From a bacterium (lineage in GTDB: Bacteria; JAMCPX01): 13,383 bases of DNA. The position numbers and the translations under genes were made by a program. Positions 7,559-13,383 of the stretch are shown here, piece after piece. Positions within the stretch are counted from its first letter, which is position 1, and the number at the start of each line of letters is the position of its first letter. The DNA lies in NCBI GenBank assembly GCA_021800575.1, contig JAJYYW010000004.1:1-13383 (forward strand). The letters are read 5' to 3'. The notes beneath the pieces were generated by a model that saw only the letters and a program-made list of their open reading frames with translations, had not been told where the DNA came from and searched no databases.

Positions 7559-7861
7559 ATGCAATCAGATACGAATAACTCGGCGACCGGCGGCAACGAT
7601 CAACCCCAGCTCAGCCCGCTCAGCAGCATGAAGTCCGGGCAGGAGGGGGTAGTCAAACAGGTCATCGGAGGTATGGGTTTTATCAAAAAGCTTATCAATA
7701 TAGGGATACGCAGCGGCAGCAGGATAAAGGTGGTGAATGCTTCGGGCGGCCCCATGATCGTATCTTCGGAAGGTACCAAGGCAGCGATAGGCAAAGGGGC
7801 TGCCTCGAAAATACTCATTCAGATCTATCCGGTTACGCCATCGGTCCCCGGTAAAAATTAG
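7559..7861 (+). CDS. feoA: FeoA-domain protein (ferrous iron transport protein A-like)
   Basis: FeoA proteins are small cytoplasmic SH3-like partners of the ferrous iron permease FeoB. Residues about 20-92 fit the family: PLSSMKSGQEGVVKQVIGG, then a Gly- and Ile-rich core (INIGIRSGSRIKVVN), GGPMIVSSEGTKAAIGKGAASKI and a closing ILIQIYP. The first about 20 residues are an unusual polar, low-complexity extension. The ATG at 7559 has no ribosome binding site and coincides with the predicted transcription start. The only other start, ATG 7628, also lacks one and would cut into the domain. No feoB follows, so the protein may act with a distant FeoB or be a stand-alone FeoA-type regulator. The Fur box directly upstream supports an iron-related role. 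Confidence 0.82.
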   Translation: MQSDTNNSATGGNDQPQLSPLSSMKSGQEGVVKQVIGGMGFIKKLINIGIRSGSRIKVVNASGGPMIVSSEGTKAAIGKGAASKILIQIYPVTPSVPGKN

Positions 7862-7929
7862 CTTTTTTATAGTTGCATCCTTTCCCGGATGAGACTGCAC
7901 ACCCGCTCCTTTCCTTTCAAACACTATTC

Positions 7930-7958
7930 TTGACACCGAATGAATGCTCTTGTATGTT
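7930..7958 (+). promoter_or_regulatory. Sigma-70 promoter of the lipoprotein gene
   Basis: A perfect TTGACA (7930-7935), a 17-base spacer and TATGTT (7953-7958) give a predicted start near 7965. That is just upstream of the GGGAGG ribosome binding site at 7968-7973. The -10 element is imperfect. Confidence 0.5.
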
Positions 7959-7979
7959 GAGGGAAAAGGGAGGTTACCC

Positions 7980-8915
7980 ATGAAAAAAATAACAGACAAT
8001 AAAATGCAGTTATTTACTGTTTTGATGTTAGTTTCTTTCATAACCTTCATGAGCAATTGCAGCGGTGGAACGGGCTATGTTCCGGGCGGGAACAATACCT
8101 CGAAATGCTCCCAAAATCTACCGGCTGACCTGCAGAAGCTCCTCGGCTGTACCACCCCATCGACACCGCTGCAGCCGACGAATCCAACCTTGCCGCCGCC
8201 GATTATCGTACAAAACGGCGGGACGTATGTGTCCACGTGCACTGCGATCCCCCAGACTGGACCGATCGAGATTGGACTCAACGCGCAGAGCTATGGATTG
8301 GGTGGCGCTGTCCCTGGAGCAGCCATTGAGCTGTTTACCTCAACCAACAATACCGCTGAGAACCAAACACCGGACATAAGCGTTACAGCCGGCGCATCCG
8401 GAACTGCAACGACGGCCCTCCCCACCGGTGTCCCCTTTGCTGTCAAAGCAAGCGCAACCGGTTATATGGACACGTACCAATACGGGGAGATGGTGTCTGC
8501 CGCAGATGCAAACACACTCCTGCCCGTAGAATTGATGTCTTCCACGATAGTGGGCCTGGCGAGCAGCAGTGCCAACGTAACGCAGGACCCGTCCATGGGT
8601 GCCATCGTCGGCACGGTTGGCGACTGTGACGGAAATGCAATAGAGAATGCCATCGTTGTACTGTATAACATCAATACCGGTGCCGTGGTAACCAGCAATA
8701 TTTTCTACGGAAACCCTCCTCTGGGACTTCCGGCACCATCATTAACATGGACATCGGGCCAGGGTGACTTTTTGGCATTCAATGTTCCCCCGGGTGCGTA
8801 CCAGGTCGTAGCAACGGGTGTTCTTACCGGAAGCGATACGACAACGACGGTACTTGGTCAGAGCTATGCTGAAGCGATCACCGGCTCTGTTTCCATTGTC
8901 AACGTACAGCCGTAA
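7980..8915 (+). CDS. Secreted, probable lipoprotein with a carboxypeptidase-regulatory-like domain
   Basis: The ATG at 7980 follows GGGAGG by six bases. That start is preferred over one 12 codons upstream and gives 311 residues. A basic N-terminus and hydrophobic helix (11-24) lead to MSNC with Cys27, a probable lipid-attachment site, although Asn at -1 is atypical for a lipobox. A Pro/Thr-rich linker with four more cysteines in the protein follows. Two beta-rich segments can be seen. The first (about 95-180) contains GAAIELFTS and later VKASATGYMDTY. The second (about 205-285) contains GAIVGTVGDCDGNAIENAIV and ends in FNVPPGAYQVVATG, which is typical of carboxypeptidase-regulatory-like or transthyretin-like folds. 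No catalytic residues are evident, so a structural or binding role at the outer membrane is likely. The gene stands alone between its own promoter and terminator. Confidence 0.8.
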   Translation: MKKITDNKMQLFTVLMLVSFITFMSNCSGGTGYVPGGNNTSKCSQNLPADLQKLLGCTTPSTPLQPTNPTLPPPIIVQNGGTYVSTCTAIPQTGPIEIGLNAQSYGLGGAVPGAAIELFTSTNNTAENQTPDISVTAGASGTATTALPTGVPFAVKASATGYMDTYQYGEMVSAADANTLLPVELMSSTIVGLASSSANVTQDPSMGAIVGTVGDCDGNAIENAIVVLYNINTGAVVTSNIFYGNPPLGLPAPSLTWTSGQGDFLAFNVPPGAYQVVATGVLTGSDTTTTVLGQSYAEAITGSVSIVNVQP

Positions 8916-8954
8916 TGCTTATGCGATGCGGGAAGATTGGATACAGTAACCATG

Positions 8955-8982
8955 AGCCCCTGGAGAACAGGGGCTTTATTTT
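8955..8982 (+). terminator. Rho-independent terminator after the lipoprotein gene
   Basis: AGCCCCTG (8955-8962) pairs perfectly with CAGGGGCT (8968-8975) across a five-base loop (GAGAA). The T-rich tail TTTATTTT follows. It lies 40 bases after the lipoprotein stop and ends 15 bases before the next start, separating the two transcription units. Confidence 0.9.
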
Positions 8983-8997
8983 GAGAGACGTTATCCT

Positions 8998-9393
8998 ATG
9001 AAGCACCTGTCTGTCGTTACCAAAAAGAGGATAGAGGTCATCGATATTACAGCCGATGTCAATGCCCTTCTGAAAAAGCTGGGGATCGTGCGGGGCATTT
9101 GTTATCTGTTCGTACCCCATACAACCGGCGGCATTACCATCAATGAGAACGCTGACCCTGCGGTCAAACAGGATATCCTCGATGCCCTGGACCGGATCGC
9201 ACCCGCGGACCGTGATTATAACCATAAAGAGGGCAATGCCGACGCACACATAAAATCGAGTATGATCGGTGTTACCATTTCCCTGTTCGTCGAGAACGGA
9301 AGGCTGGTTCTTGGAACATGGCAATCGGTTTTCTTTTGCGAATTCGATGGTCCGAGAACACGGAGCCTGCTCATAGAAGTCACCCCGTTATGA
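8998..9393 (+). CDS. yjbQ: YjbQ family (UPF0047) protein
   Basis: This 131-residue protein covers the whole family, which is widespread and has been linked to a weak thiamine-phosphate-synthase-like activity. Its true role is unsettled. The conserved metal-site signatures are all present: HTTGGITINENADP (H41, E50, N51, D53), HKEGNADAHIKS (H76, E78, N80, D82, H84), LGTWQ (105-109) and EFDGPR (115-120). A weak GAGAGA lies nine bases before the ATG. It is the first gene of an overlapping trio, its stop overlapping the PilZ start as ATGA. That the neighbours are c-di-GMP-related does not itself explain its function. Confidence 0.92.
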   Translation: MKHLSVVTKKRIEVIDITADVNALLKKLGIVRGICYLFVPHTTGGITINENADPAVKQDILDALDRIAPADRDYNHKEGNADAHIKSSMIGVTISLFVENGRLVLGTWQSVFFCEFDGPRTRSLLIEVTPL

Positions 9394-9788
9394 ACGATGA
9401 TTTAGATTTATTCCATCAGATCCGCAAGGAACAGAGACGGTTGATCTGCATACCTGTTCTCCTTTCGACGGAGGGGGCAGACAATTTCAAGATCGATTAT
9501 ACGACGGACATGAGCGTCGGCGGTTTTCTCATCCAGACGGGCTCCCCTCTCAAGAAAGGGACCATGCTGGACATACGGTTCCGCCTGCCGGGCGCGATCA
9601 AACTGATCGAGGCAAAAGGCGAGGTTGTGTGGTCGCATCAGTATAAGCCCGGCACAGAGCCTACCCAGGATGCTCTTCCGGGTATGGGTATCAAGTTTTT
9701 AAACCTGGACGGGCAGAGCAAAAAGTATTTGATCTCGTACGTGGAGTCTGAAAAGGGATCGACCGAAGAGGACATTTTTGTTGAATAG
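9390..9788 (+). CDS. PilZ-domain cyclic-di-GMP-binding protein
   Basis: This single-domain PilZ protein has 132 residues from the ATG at 9390. Both c-di-GMP-contacting motifs are present: RxxxR as RKEQR (R12, R16) and DxSxGG as DMSVGG (D40, S42, G44, G45). The beta-barrel continues through GEVVWSHQ and GMGIKFLNL. Binding of c-di-GMP is therefore expected, with the output passed to a partner protein. The start is fixed by the ATGA overlap with yjbQ, as an upstream in-frame ATG at 9318 lies deep in that gene. Its end overlaps the DUF502 gene, which makes that membrane protein a candidate partner. The HD-GYP enzyme in the left block could lower the ligand it senses. Confidence 0.92.
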   Translation: MNDDLDLFHQIRKEQRRLICIPVLLSTEGADNFKIDYTTDMSVGGFLIQTGSPLKKGTMLDIRFRLPGAIKLIEAKGEVVWSHQYKPGTEPTQDALPGMGIKFLNLDGQSKKYLISYVESEKGSTEEDIFVE

Positions 9789-10434
9789 TTCCTTACCGCA
9801 GATATCGAAAATAAAGGACAAGCTCAGTACCCGGATACGAAACATCTTCCTTGCCGGTATAGCTGTTTTTATACCGGTCATCATAACGATCTTTATCATC
9901 AAAGTCCTCATATCGTGGTCCGACAGCCTGCTGGGAATCCTGCCTGCCGTCATCAATCCGCAGACCTACATTCATGTCCGGGGCATAAGCCTGGTCATTG
10001 CCATTGTACTGGTTTTTATCATCGGTCTGATGACCTACAACTATTTAGGAAAAAAGCTGCTGAATCTCATGGAGTACATGATTTCCAATATCCCCCTGAT
10101 CAAGGGCATTTATCACGGAGCAAAACAGATCACCGATGCATTCACCGAAAACAGAAAACAGTTCAACCGAGTTGTTCTTGTGGAATTTCCCAGGGCAGGC
10201 AGTTATGCAATAGGGTTTGTCGTCGGTAAAGCAGAGATCGTGAACATGGACCCGCCTGAAATGCTGACGGTATTTATACCGACGGTTCCGAACCCGACCT
10301 CCGGATTCTTCCTCTTCGTGAAACGTTCAAACATCTACGAACTCAATATATCCACTGAAGAGGCGTTCAAGATCATTCTGACCATGGGAGTCGGAAACAG
10401 AAAGGACATCAAGGCGGTCCCCCTGGGAAACTGA
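9778..10434 (+). CDS. DUF502-family inner-membrane protein
   Basis: This 218-residue protein matches the DUF502 (COG2928) family, whose function is not established. A basic N-terminus (about 1-21) precedes one membrane helix (about 22-46), a short loop with PQTYIHVRG, a second helix (about 67-90), and a cytoplasmic part. The cytoplasmic part contains the family's conserved IPLIKGIYHGAKQ, VVLVEFPRAGSYAIGFV and VFIPTVPNPTSGF. There is no in-frame ATG at the 5' end. A TTG at 9778 or 9781 is used, both well placed after AAGAGGA (9766-9772). The gene overlaps the PilZ gene by 8-11 bases, so the two are probably coupled in translation. Confidence 0.9.
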   Translation: MLNSSLPQISKIKDKLSTRIRNIFLAGIAVFIPVIITIFIIKVLISWSDSLLGILPAVINPQTYIHVRGISLVIAIVLVFIIGLMTYNYLGKKLLNLMEYMISNIPLIKGIYHGAKQITDAFTENRKQFNRVVLVEFPRAGSYAIGFVVGKAEIVNMDPPEMLTVFIPTVPNPTSGFFLFVKRSNIYELNISTEEAFKIILTMGVGNRKDIKAVPLGN

Positions 10435-10509
10435 TACATGCCGGGTGCGTGCCGGATTCCTTGAATTTCAACCCGTGGTTTGCTACCGGTTCTTTTCAGG
10501 AGGAAACTT

Positions 10510-10854
10510 ATGGACAATTGCATATTCTGTCAGATCACAGGGGGAAAAATACCTTCTCAGTTTCTCTATGAAGACAACGACCTCGTGGTGATCAACGATC
10601 TTCACCCCGTCGCACCGGTACACCTGCTCGTCATACCGAAAAAACACATAGCAACCCTTGCGGATATCGCGGAACACGATGAGCCCCTGCTGGGCAAGAT
10701 CCTGTTCGTTGCAAAACAGATGGCTGACAAAACCGGTATTTCCGAAAAAGGCTTTAAGGCTGTTTTTAATGTAAAACAATGGGGGGGACAGAGTATCTAT
10801 CATATTCATCTCCACGTTGTTGGCGGTGCACCGCTACATATACATGTAGCATAA
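10510..10854 (+). CDS. HIT-family (HINT-like) nucleotide hydrolase
   Basis: Histidine-triad proteins hydrolyse nucleoside phosphoramidates, AMP-lysine and related nucleotides. The 114 residues begin CIFCQI (C4, C7), the zinc-binding start found in HINT members. FLYEDNDLVVINDLHPVAPVH and IPKKHI follow, then GGQSIYHIHLHVVGG with the triad H98, H100 and H102. The usual C-terminal WPPG is absent: the protein ends GGAPLHIHVA. The ATG at 10510 has a near-perfect ribosome binding site (AGGAGG, six bases away), and an upstream in-frame ATG is ignored. It lies 75 bases after the DUF502 gene without an intervening terminator, so it may be co-transcribed with that operon. Confidence 0.94.
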   Translation: MDNCIFCQITGGKIPSQFLYEDNDLVVINDLHPVAPVHLLVIPKKHIATLADIAEHDEPLLGKILFVAKQMADKTGISEKGFKAVFNVKQWGGQSIYHIHLHVVGGAPLHIHVA

Positions 10855-10865
10855 CACGATTACGC

Positions 10866-10883
10866 TGTGATGTTATTATCACA
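10866..10883 (+). promoter_or_regulatory. Inverted-repeat operator upstream of lpxC
   Basis: TGTGATGTTATTATCACA is a perfect 6-bp inverted repeat (TGTGAT/ATCACA) with a six-base centre. The arms resemble a CRP site, but the TGTGA-to-TCACA gap is eight bases, not six. Its centre lies about 86 bases before the predicted sigma-54 start, where an enhancer-binding protein would sit. It matches the site at 5657-5674 at 13 of 18 positions. It also follows the HIT stop by 12 bases, but no T-run follows, so it is not a terminator. Confidence 0.5.
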
Positions 10884-10893
10884 CCAAGAACCG

Positions 10894-10923
10894 CAGACAA
10901 CATATAACCCCTTAAATTATAAT
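10894..10923 (+). promoter_or_regulatory. Possible sigma-70 promoter for lpxC
   Basis: A perfect TATAAT (10918-10923) has CAGACA (10894-10899) 18 bases upstream, a 4/6 match to TTGACA. It would give a leader of about 35 bases. It could provide basal lpxC expression beside the sigma-54 promoter. Confidence 0.4.
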
Positions 10924-10933
10924 GTCTTAAAAG

Positions 10934-10950
10934 TTGGTATGATCCTTGCA
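10934..10950 (+). promoter_or_regulatory. Sigma-54 (-24/-12) promoter for lpxC
   Basis: TTGGTATGATCCTTGCA fits YTGGCACGRNNNTTGCW at every specified position except two in the -24 block. GG lies at 10936-10937 and GC at 10948-10949, the required spacing. It is intergenic, on the coding strand, and ends 14 bases before the lpxC ATG. The predicted start near 10961 leaves a leader of about four bases. Confidence 0.65.
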
Positions 10951-10964
10951 TATATTGTATTGGC

Positions 10965-11849
10965 ATGTATAAAAGGACCGTAAAAAGAAAGATACTGTGT
11001 GAAGGCTACGGCTTGCATAGCGGAGAGTTTTCACGGGTAACCATACACCCGGGATCAGACCATGACCGTATACTGTTCGCAAAAAAGGTAGGCAATGTGA
11101 TGCGGTATATACCCCTCGGTATCGAGAAAGTAAAAAGCACCATGTTTGCAACAAGCATCGGTGATGATCAATTCACCGTCTTTACGGTAGAACACCTGTT
11201 AAGCACGCTCCACGGATTTGGCATAGACAGTGCGATCATCGAGATCGAGGGGGACGAGATCCCCGGCGGGGATGGCAGTGCATCGTTGTTTGCCGACGCA
11301 ATTCTCGATGCCGGCATCTTCAACCTCCCGGCAAAAAAAGATTTCCTGACCCTGGATTCGGGTTTCATGGTCGAGCACAACAGCGGTTATATCAAGTATG
11401 CGCCTGCTTCATCGCTCGTGATAGACGGCATCATCGATTTCGCCCACCCCCGGATCCTCAAGCAGGAGTATACCTATCGCAACAACCCTGAACAGTTCCA
11501 TGCCGGCATAGCACGCGCACGGACGTTTGGATTCTTAAAGGACTACAACACCATGCAGTCCCTGGGACTTGCAAAGGGATCGTCTCTTGAAAACACCGTG
11601 GTACTGGATGAAAACGACGTCATGAACGCAGAGGGTCTGAGGTTCCCGGACGAGTTTGTACGCCATAAAATACTCGATCTCCTCGGCGACCTGTACACGA
11701 TCGGAAGCCCGCTCAAGGGACATATCACCAGTTATAAGAGCGGCCATGCACTCAACCACCTGTTTATAACGAAGTTTGCGTCCCTCGTAGAAAAACAGTT
11801 CGTTACCGAACACCCCGTGCTCCAGCCCGCACTGGTCTTCACGGCCTGA
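10965..11849 (+). CDS. lpxC: UDP-3-O-acyl-N-acetylglucosamine deacetylase
   Basis: LpxC is the zinc deacetylase of the first committed step of lipid A synthesis. The 294 residues carry the family signatures: EGYGLHSGE near the N-terminus, VEHLLSTLHGFGIDSAIIEI with E76 and H77, EIPGGDGSA, ARTFGFLKD, SLENTVV and FVRHKILDLLGDL with H234 and D238. A late GHALNH supplies the active-site His261. H77, H234 and D238 are the expected zinc ligands. The N-terminal motif leaves no room for a later start, yet the ATG at 10965 has no ribosome binding site, and the predicted sigma-54 transcript starts only about four bases upstream. No other lpx or fab genes adjoin it, so it appears to be its own transcription unit, convergent with the acyl-CoA dehydrogenase gene. 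Confidence 0.97.
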   Translation: MYKRTVKRKILCEGYGLHSGEFSRVTIHPGSDHDRILFAKKVGNVMRYIPLGIEKVKSTMFATSIGDDQFTVFTVEHLLSTLHGFGIDSAIIEIEGDEIPGGDGSASLFADAILDAGIFNLPAKKDFLTLDSGFMVEHNSGYIKYAPASSLVIDGIIDFAHPRILKQEYTYRNNPEQFHAGIARARTFGFLKDYNTMQSLGLAKGSSLENTVVLDENDVMNAEGLRFPDEFVRHKILDLLGDLYTIGSPLKGHITSYKSGHALNHLFITKFASLVEKQFVTEHPVLQPALVFTA

Positions 11850-11854
11850 AGACC
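11834..11854 (+). repeat. Hairpin over the lpxC stop codon
   Basis: GGTCTTCA (11834-11841) and TGAAGACC (11847-11854) form a perfect 8-bp stem with a five-base loop, and the stop codon TGA is the first part of the right arm. No T-run follows on either strand, so a classical terminator is unlikely. It may slow or protect the ends of the two convergent messages. A further GGTCTTC (11879-11885) could pair with the same right arm. Confidence 0.5.
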
Positions 11855-11870
11855 GCTTCGCACCACTATT

Positions 11871-13019
11871 TTAATACTGGTCTTCCACGAGCTTCGTTAT
11901 AATCGCCCTCTGTATCTCCGATGTCCCTTCACCGATTTCCCCGAGTTTTGCATCCCGGTACAGCCGCTCTACCTTGTAACCCTTCATAAATCCGTATCCG
12001 CCGAAGATCTGAACGGCATCACTCGCTATCTTTGTCGCATGCTCCGACATGAACAGTTTCGCTATGGAAGCGAACAAGATTGATTGGGGGTCATCCTGCG
12101 ACAGCATCCACGCTGCCTTATAGATAAGCTCTCTCCCGACATCTATATACATTTTCATATCTGCGATCTTGAAGTGGATGTCCTGGAAATACGAGATCTT
12201 CCTGCCGAACGCTGTCCTGTCCTGGGCATAGTTGATGGATTCTTCAAGACATGCCTGGGCGATACCGAGGCTGTAAACAGCCATGCCTATCCGCCCGTGC
12301 GTCAGGGTCTGCGCAAGCTCGTAAAATCCGTTATTCACACTTCCCAAAACACTGCCTTCCGGGACTACGCAGTCGTCAAAGAAAAGCTCCGATGTCGGCG
12401 ATCCCCTGACACCGAGCTTTTCCAGGGGCTTGCCCCTCGAGAACCCCTTGGTACCGTTGTCAACCAGGAACAGGGTAATACCATCCCGCTTTTTTTCTTT
12501 CTCCGTGTACGCGACAACGACATAGGAGTCCGCGACAGGTCCGTTCGTGATAAAGGTCTTCGAGCCGTTGATCACCCAGGCCGTTCCCTGCCTGCGTGCA
12601 GAGGTCTTTATCCCGAGCACATCAGACCCTGCATGCGGTTCGGTAATCGCGAGCGCTCCTATCTTCTTTCCGGCAAGAATGTCCGGCAGGTACTTTTTCT
12701 TCTGTGCCTCGGTCCCGAACTTCCATACCGGCACGGCGAACAGACCTGCGGACGCGCCCGCGGAGAGATACGTGGCAGCGCATGCCTTCGCAAGCTCCTC
12801 TCCGAGCATTGCCTTGGTAATGGGATCGCCGCTGTTTCCGCCGTACTCCTCGGGAAAACCCATGCCTAAAAATCCCGATGTGCCCAGGAGCGCAATGCTT
12901 TCCCGGGGGAAGACGGCCTCCTTATCGATGTACTCCGCCCGGGGGGCGATTTCTTTTTCGCACAGCTTAGCAAATGATTCCTTCAGTTTTTTTTGTTCTT
13001 CTGTGAATTCGAAATCCAT
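11871..13019 (-). CDS. Acyl-CoA dehydrogenase
   Basis: This 382-residue flavoenzyme of fatty-acid or acyl-CoA oxidation has the family's usual length and order. An N-terminal helical domain begins MDFEFTEEQ. A middle beta domain carries ITEPHAGSD (125-133) and WVINGSKTFITNG, and a C-terminal helical domain carries DRTAFGRKISYFQ and QIFGGYGFMKGYKVERLYRD. IGEGTSEIQR near the end supplies the catalytic Glu364, as in short- and medium-chain enzymes. The substrate chain cannot be told from sequence. The ATG at 13019 has a strong GGGGAGGGG binding region just upstream and lies 11 bases after the stop of a paralogous dehydrogenase, so the two form an operon. Electron-transfer flavoprotein genes are not in the window. 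Confidence 0.96.
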   Translation of the reverse strand: MDFEFTEEQKKLKESFAKLCEKEIAPRAEYIDKEAVFPRESIALLGTSGFLGMGFPEEYGGNSGDPITKAMLGEELAKACAATYLSAGASAGLFAVPVWKFGTEAQKKKYLPDILAGKKIGALAITEPHAGSDVLGIKTSARRQGTAWVINGSKTFITNGPVADSYVVVAYTEKEKKRDGITLFLVDNGTKGFSRGKPLEKLGVRGSPTSELFFDDCVVPEGSVLGSVNNGFYELAQTLTHGRIGMAVYSLGIAQACLEESINYAQDRTAFGRKISYFQDIHFKIADMKMYIDVGRELIYKAAWMLSQDDPQSILFASIAKLFMSEHATKIASDAVQIFGGYGFMKGYKVERLYRDAKLGEIGEGTSEIQRAIITKLVEDQY

Positions 13020-13030
13020 GGTCCCCTCCC

Positions 13031-13383
13031 CTACTTGAAACTCATGATGGAGCGTGCGATGATGCCGCGCTGTATCTCCGACGTTCCGCCGCCGATCGAC
13101 GCGAGCCTCGAATCCCGGTAGCCCCGCTCGACCAGGTATTCTTTGATAAACCCGTAGCCGCCGAAGATCTGCACGACCTCGGACGCGGTACGCTCCATGA
13201 TCTCGGAGACGAACAGTTTTGCAACCGATGCATCCATCATCGCGGGTATGTCCCGGTCTTTCATCCAGGCGACCTTGTACACAATCTGACGGACGGCCTC
13301 GAGATTCATCTTGAGGTCAGCGATCTTATGCCGTATGGCCTGGAACTTGATGATCGGCTTGCCAAATTGCTTTCTCTCCCGCG
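13031..13383 (-). CDS. Acyl-CoA dehydrogenase paralogue, C-terminal 116 residues (cut by the window's right edge)
   Basis: The frame is open to the window edge and covers the C-terminal helical domain. It begins RERKQFGKPIIKFQAIRHKI and continues through QIFGGYGFIKEYLVERGYRD to the stop at 13031-13033. It is clearly paralogous to the next gene over this region. The position of the usual catalytic Glu reads IGGGTSEIQR, with Gly (codon GGA, 13085-13087) in place of Glu. In isovaleryl- and long-chain-type dehydrogenases the base sits elsewhere, in a helix upstream that is outside the window. It may therefore belong to such a group or be inactive. It is translated just ahead of the intact paralogue. 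Confidence 0.92.
   Translation of the reverse strand, partial: RERKQFGKPIIKFQAIRHKIADLKMNLEAVRQIVYKVAWMKDRDIPAMMDASVAKLFVSEIMERTASEVVQIFGGYGFIKEYLVERGYRDSRLASIGGGTSEIQRGIIARSIMSFK

Noticed and set aside
7850..7870. AT-rich fold and T-run after feoA (AAAAATTAGCTTTTTT)
   Set aside because: The only stem is an A/T pairing with no GC base, so I do not call it a terminator.
10435..10509. Terminator between the DUF502 and HIT genes
   Set aside because: Only a loose five-base CGGGT/ACCCG pairing exists, with no T-run directly after it.
10866..10883. CRP binding site
   Set aside because: The half-sites fit, but the gap between TGTGA and TCACA is eight bases, where CRP needs six.
12084..12869. 261-codon open frame on the plus strand
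   Set aside because: It lies fully antisense to the acyl-CoA dehydrogenase and has no family motif or binding site.

Overview
The window comes from a Gram-negative bacterium of roughly 50% GC. Evidence for this is LpxC (lipid A synthesis), a lipoprotein signal, cyclic-di-GMP proteins (HD-GYP and PilZ), two GG-N10-GC sigma-54-type promoters, a membrane pyrophosphatase and tandem acyl-CoA dehydrogenases. The mix is reminiscent of Desulfobacterota- or Nitrospirota-like lineages, but nothing here fixes the taxonomy. No tRNA, rRNA, CRISPR array, insertion sequence or phage gene was seen.

Left block (1-5440, minus strand): a tightly packed series read right to left. It holds a hybrid histidine kinase (TTG start), an REC-REC-HD-GYP response regulator (ATGA overlap), a divergent sodium/calcium-exchanger-type antiporter, and the start of an ion-translocating pyrophosphatase (hppA, ATGA overlap, cut by the window edge). 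The layout pairs a sensing and c-di-GMP-degrading module with a primary ion pump and a secondary antiporter. Two of the three receiver domains have Asn in place of the phospho-accepting Asp.

Middle block (5441-8997): an AT-rich intergenic stretch carries a sigma-54-type promoter with upstream operator-like repeats. These precede a 44-codon gene with a strong ribosome binding site. Convergent to it is a processive family 2 glycosyltransferase of the hyaluronan/chitin synthase type. Between its start and a divergent FeoA-domain gene lies a 14/15 Fur box overlapping a sigma-70 promoter, which puts the predicted feoA transcript start at its ATG. A secreted, probably lipid-anchored protein with a carboxypeptidase-regulatory-like domain follows, with its own promoter and a clear terminator.

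Right block, plus strand (8998-11849): YjbQ, PilZ and DUF502 form an overlapping operon, followed by a HIT hydrolase and lpxC. lpxC is preceded by the best sigma-54 promoter match in the window and by an 18-bp inverted repeat resembling the one upstream of the 44-codon gene. Convergent to lpxC, on the minus strand, are two paralogous acyl-CoA dehydrogenases, the upstream one entering from the right edge.

The most notable inference is a small sigma-54 regulon, with a shared operator, that joins lpxC to an undescribed single-span membrane peptide. It was derived by eye and needs a genome-wide motif check.
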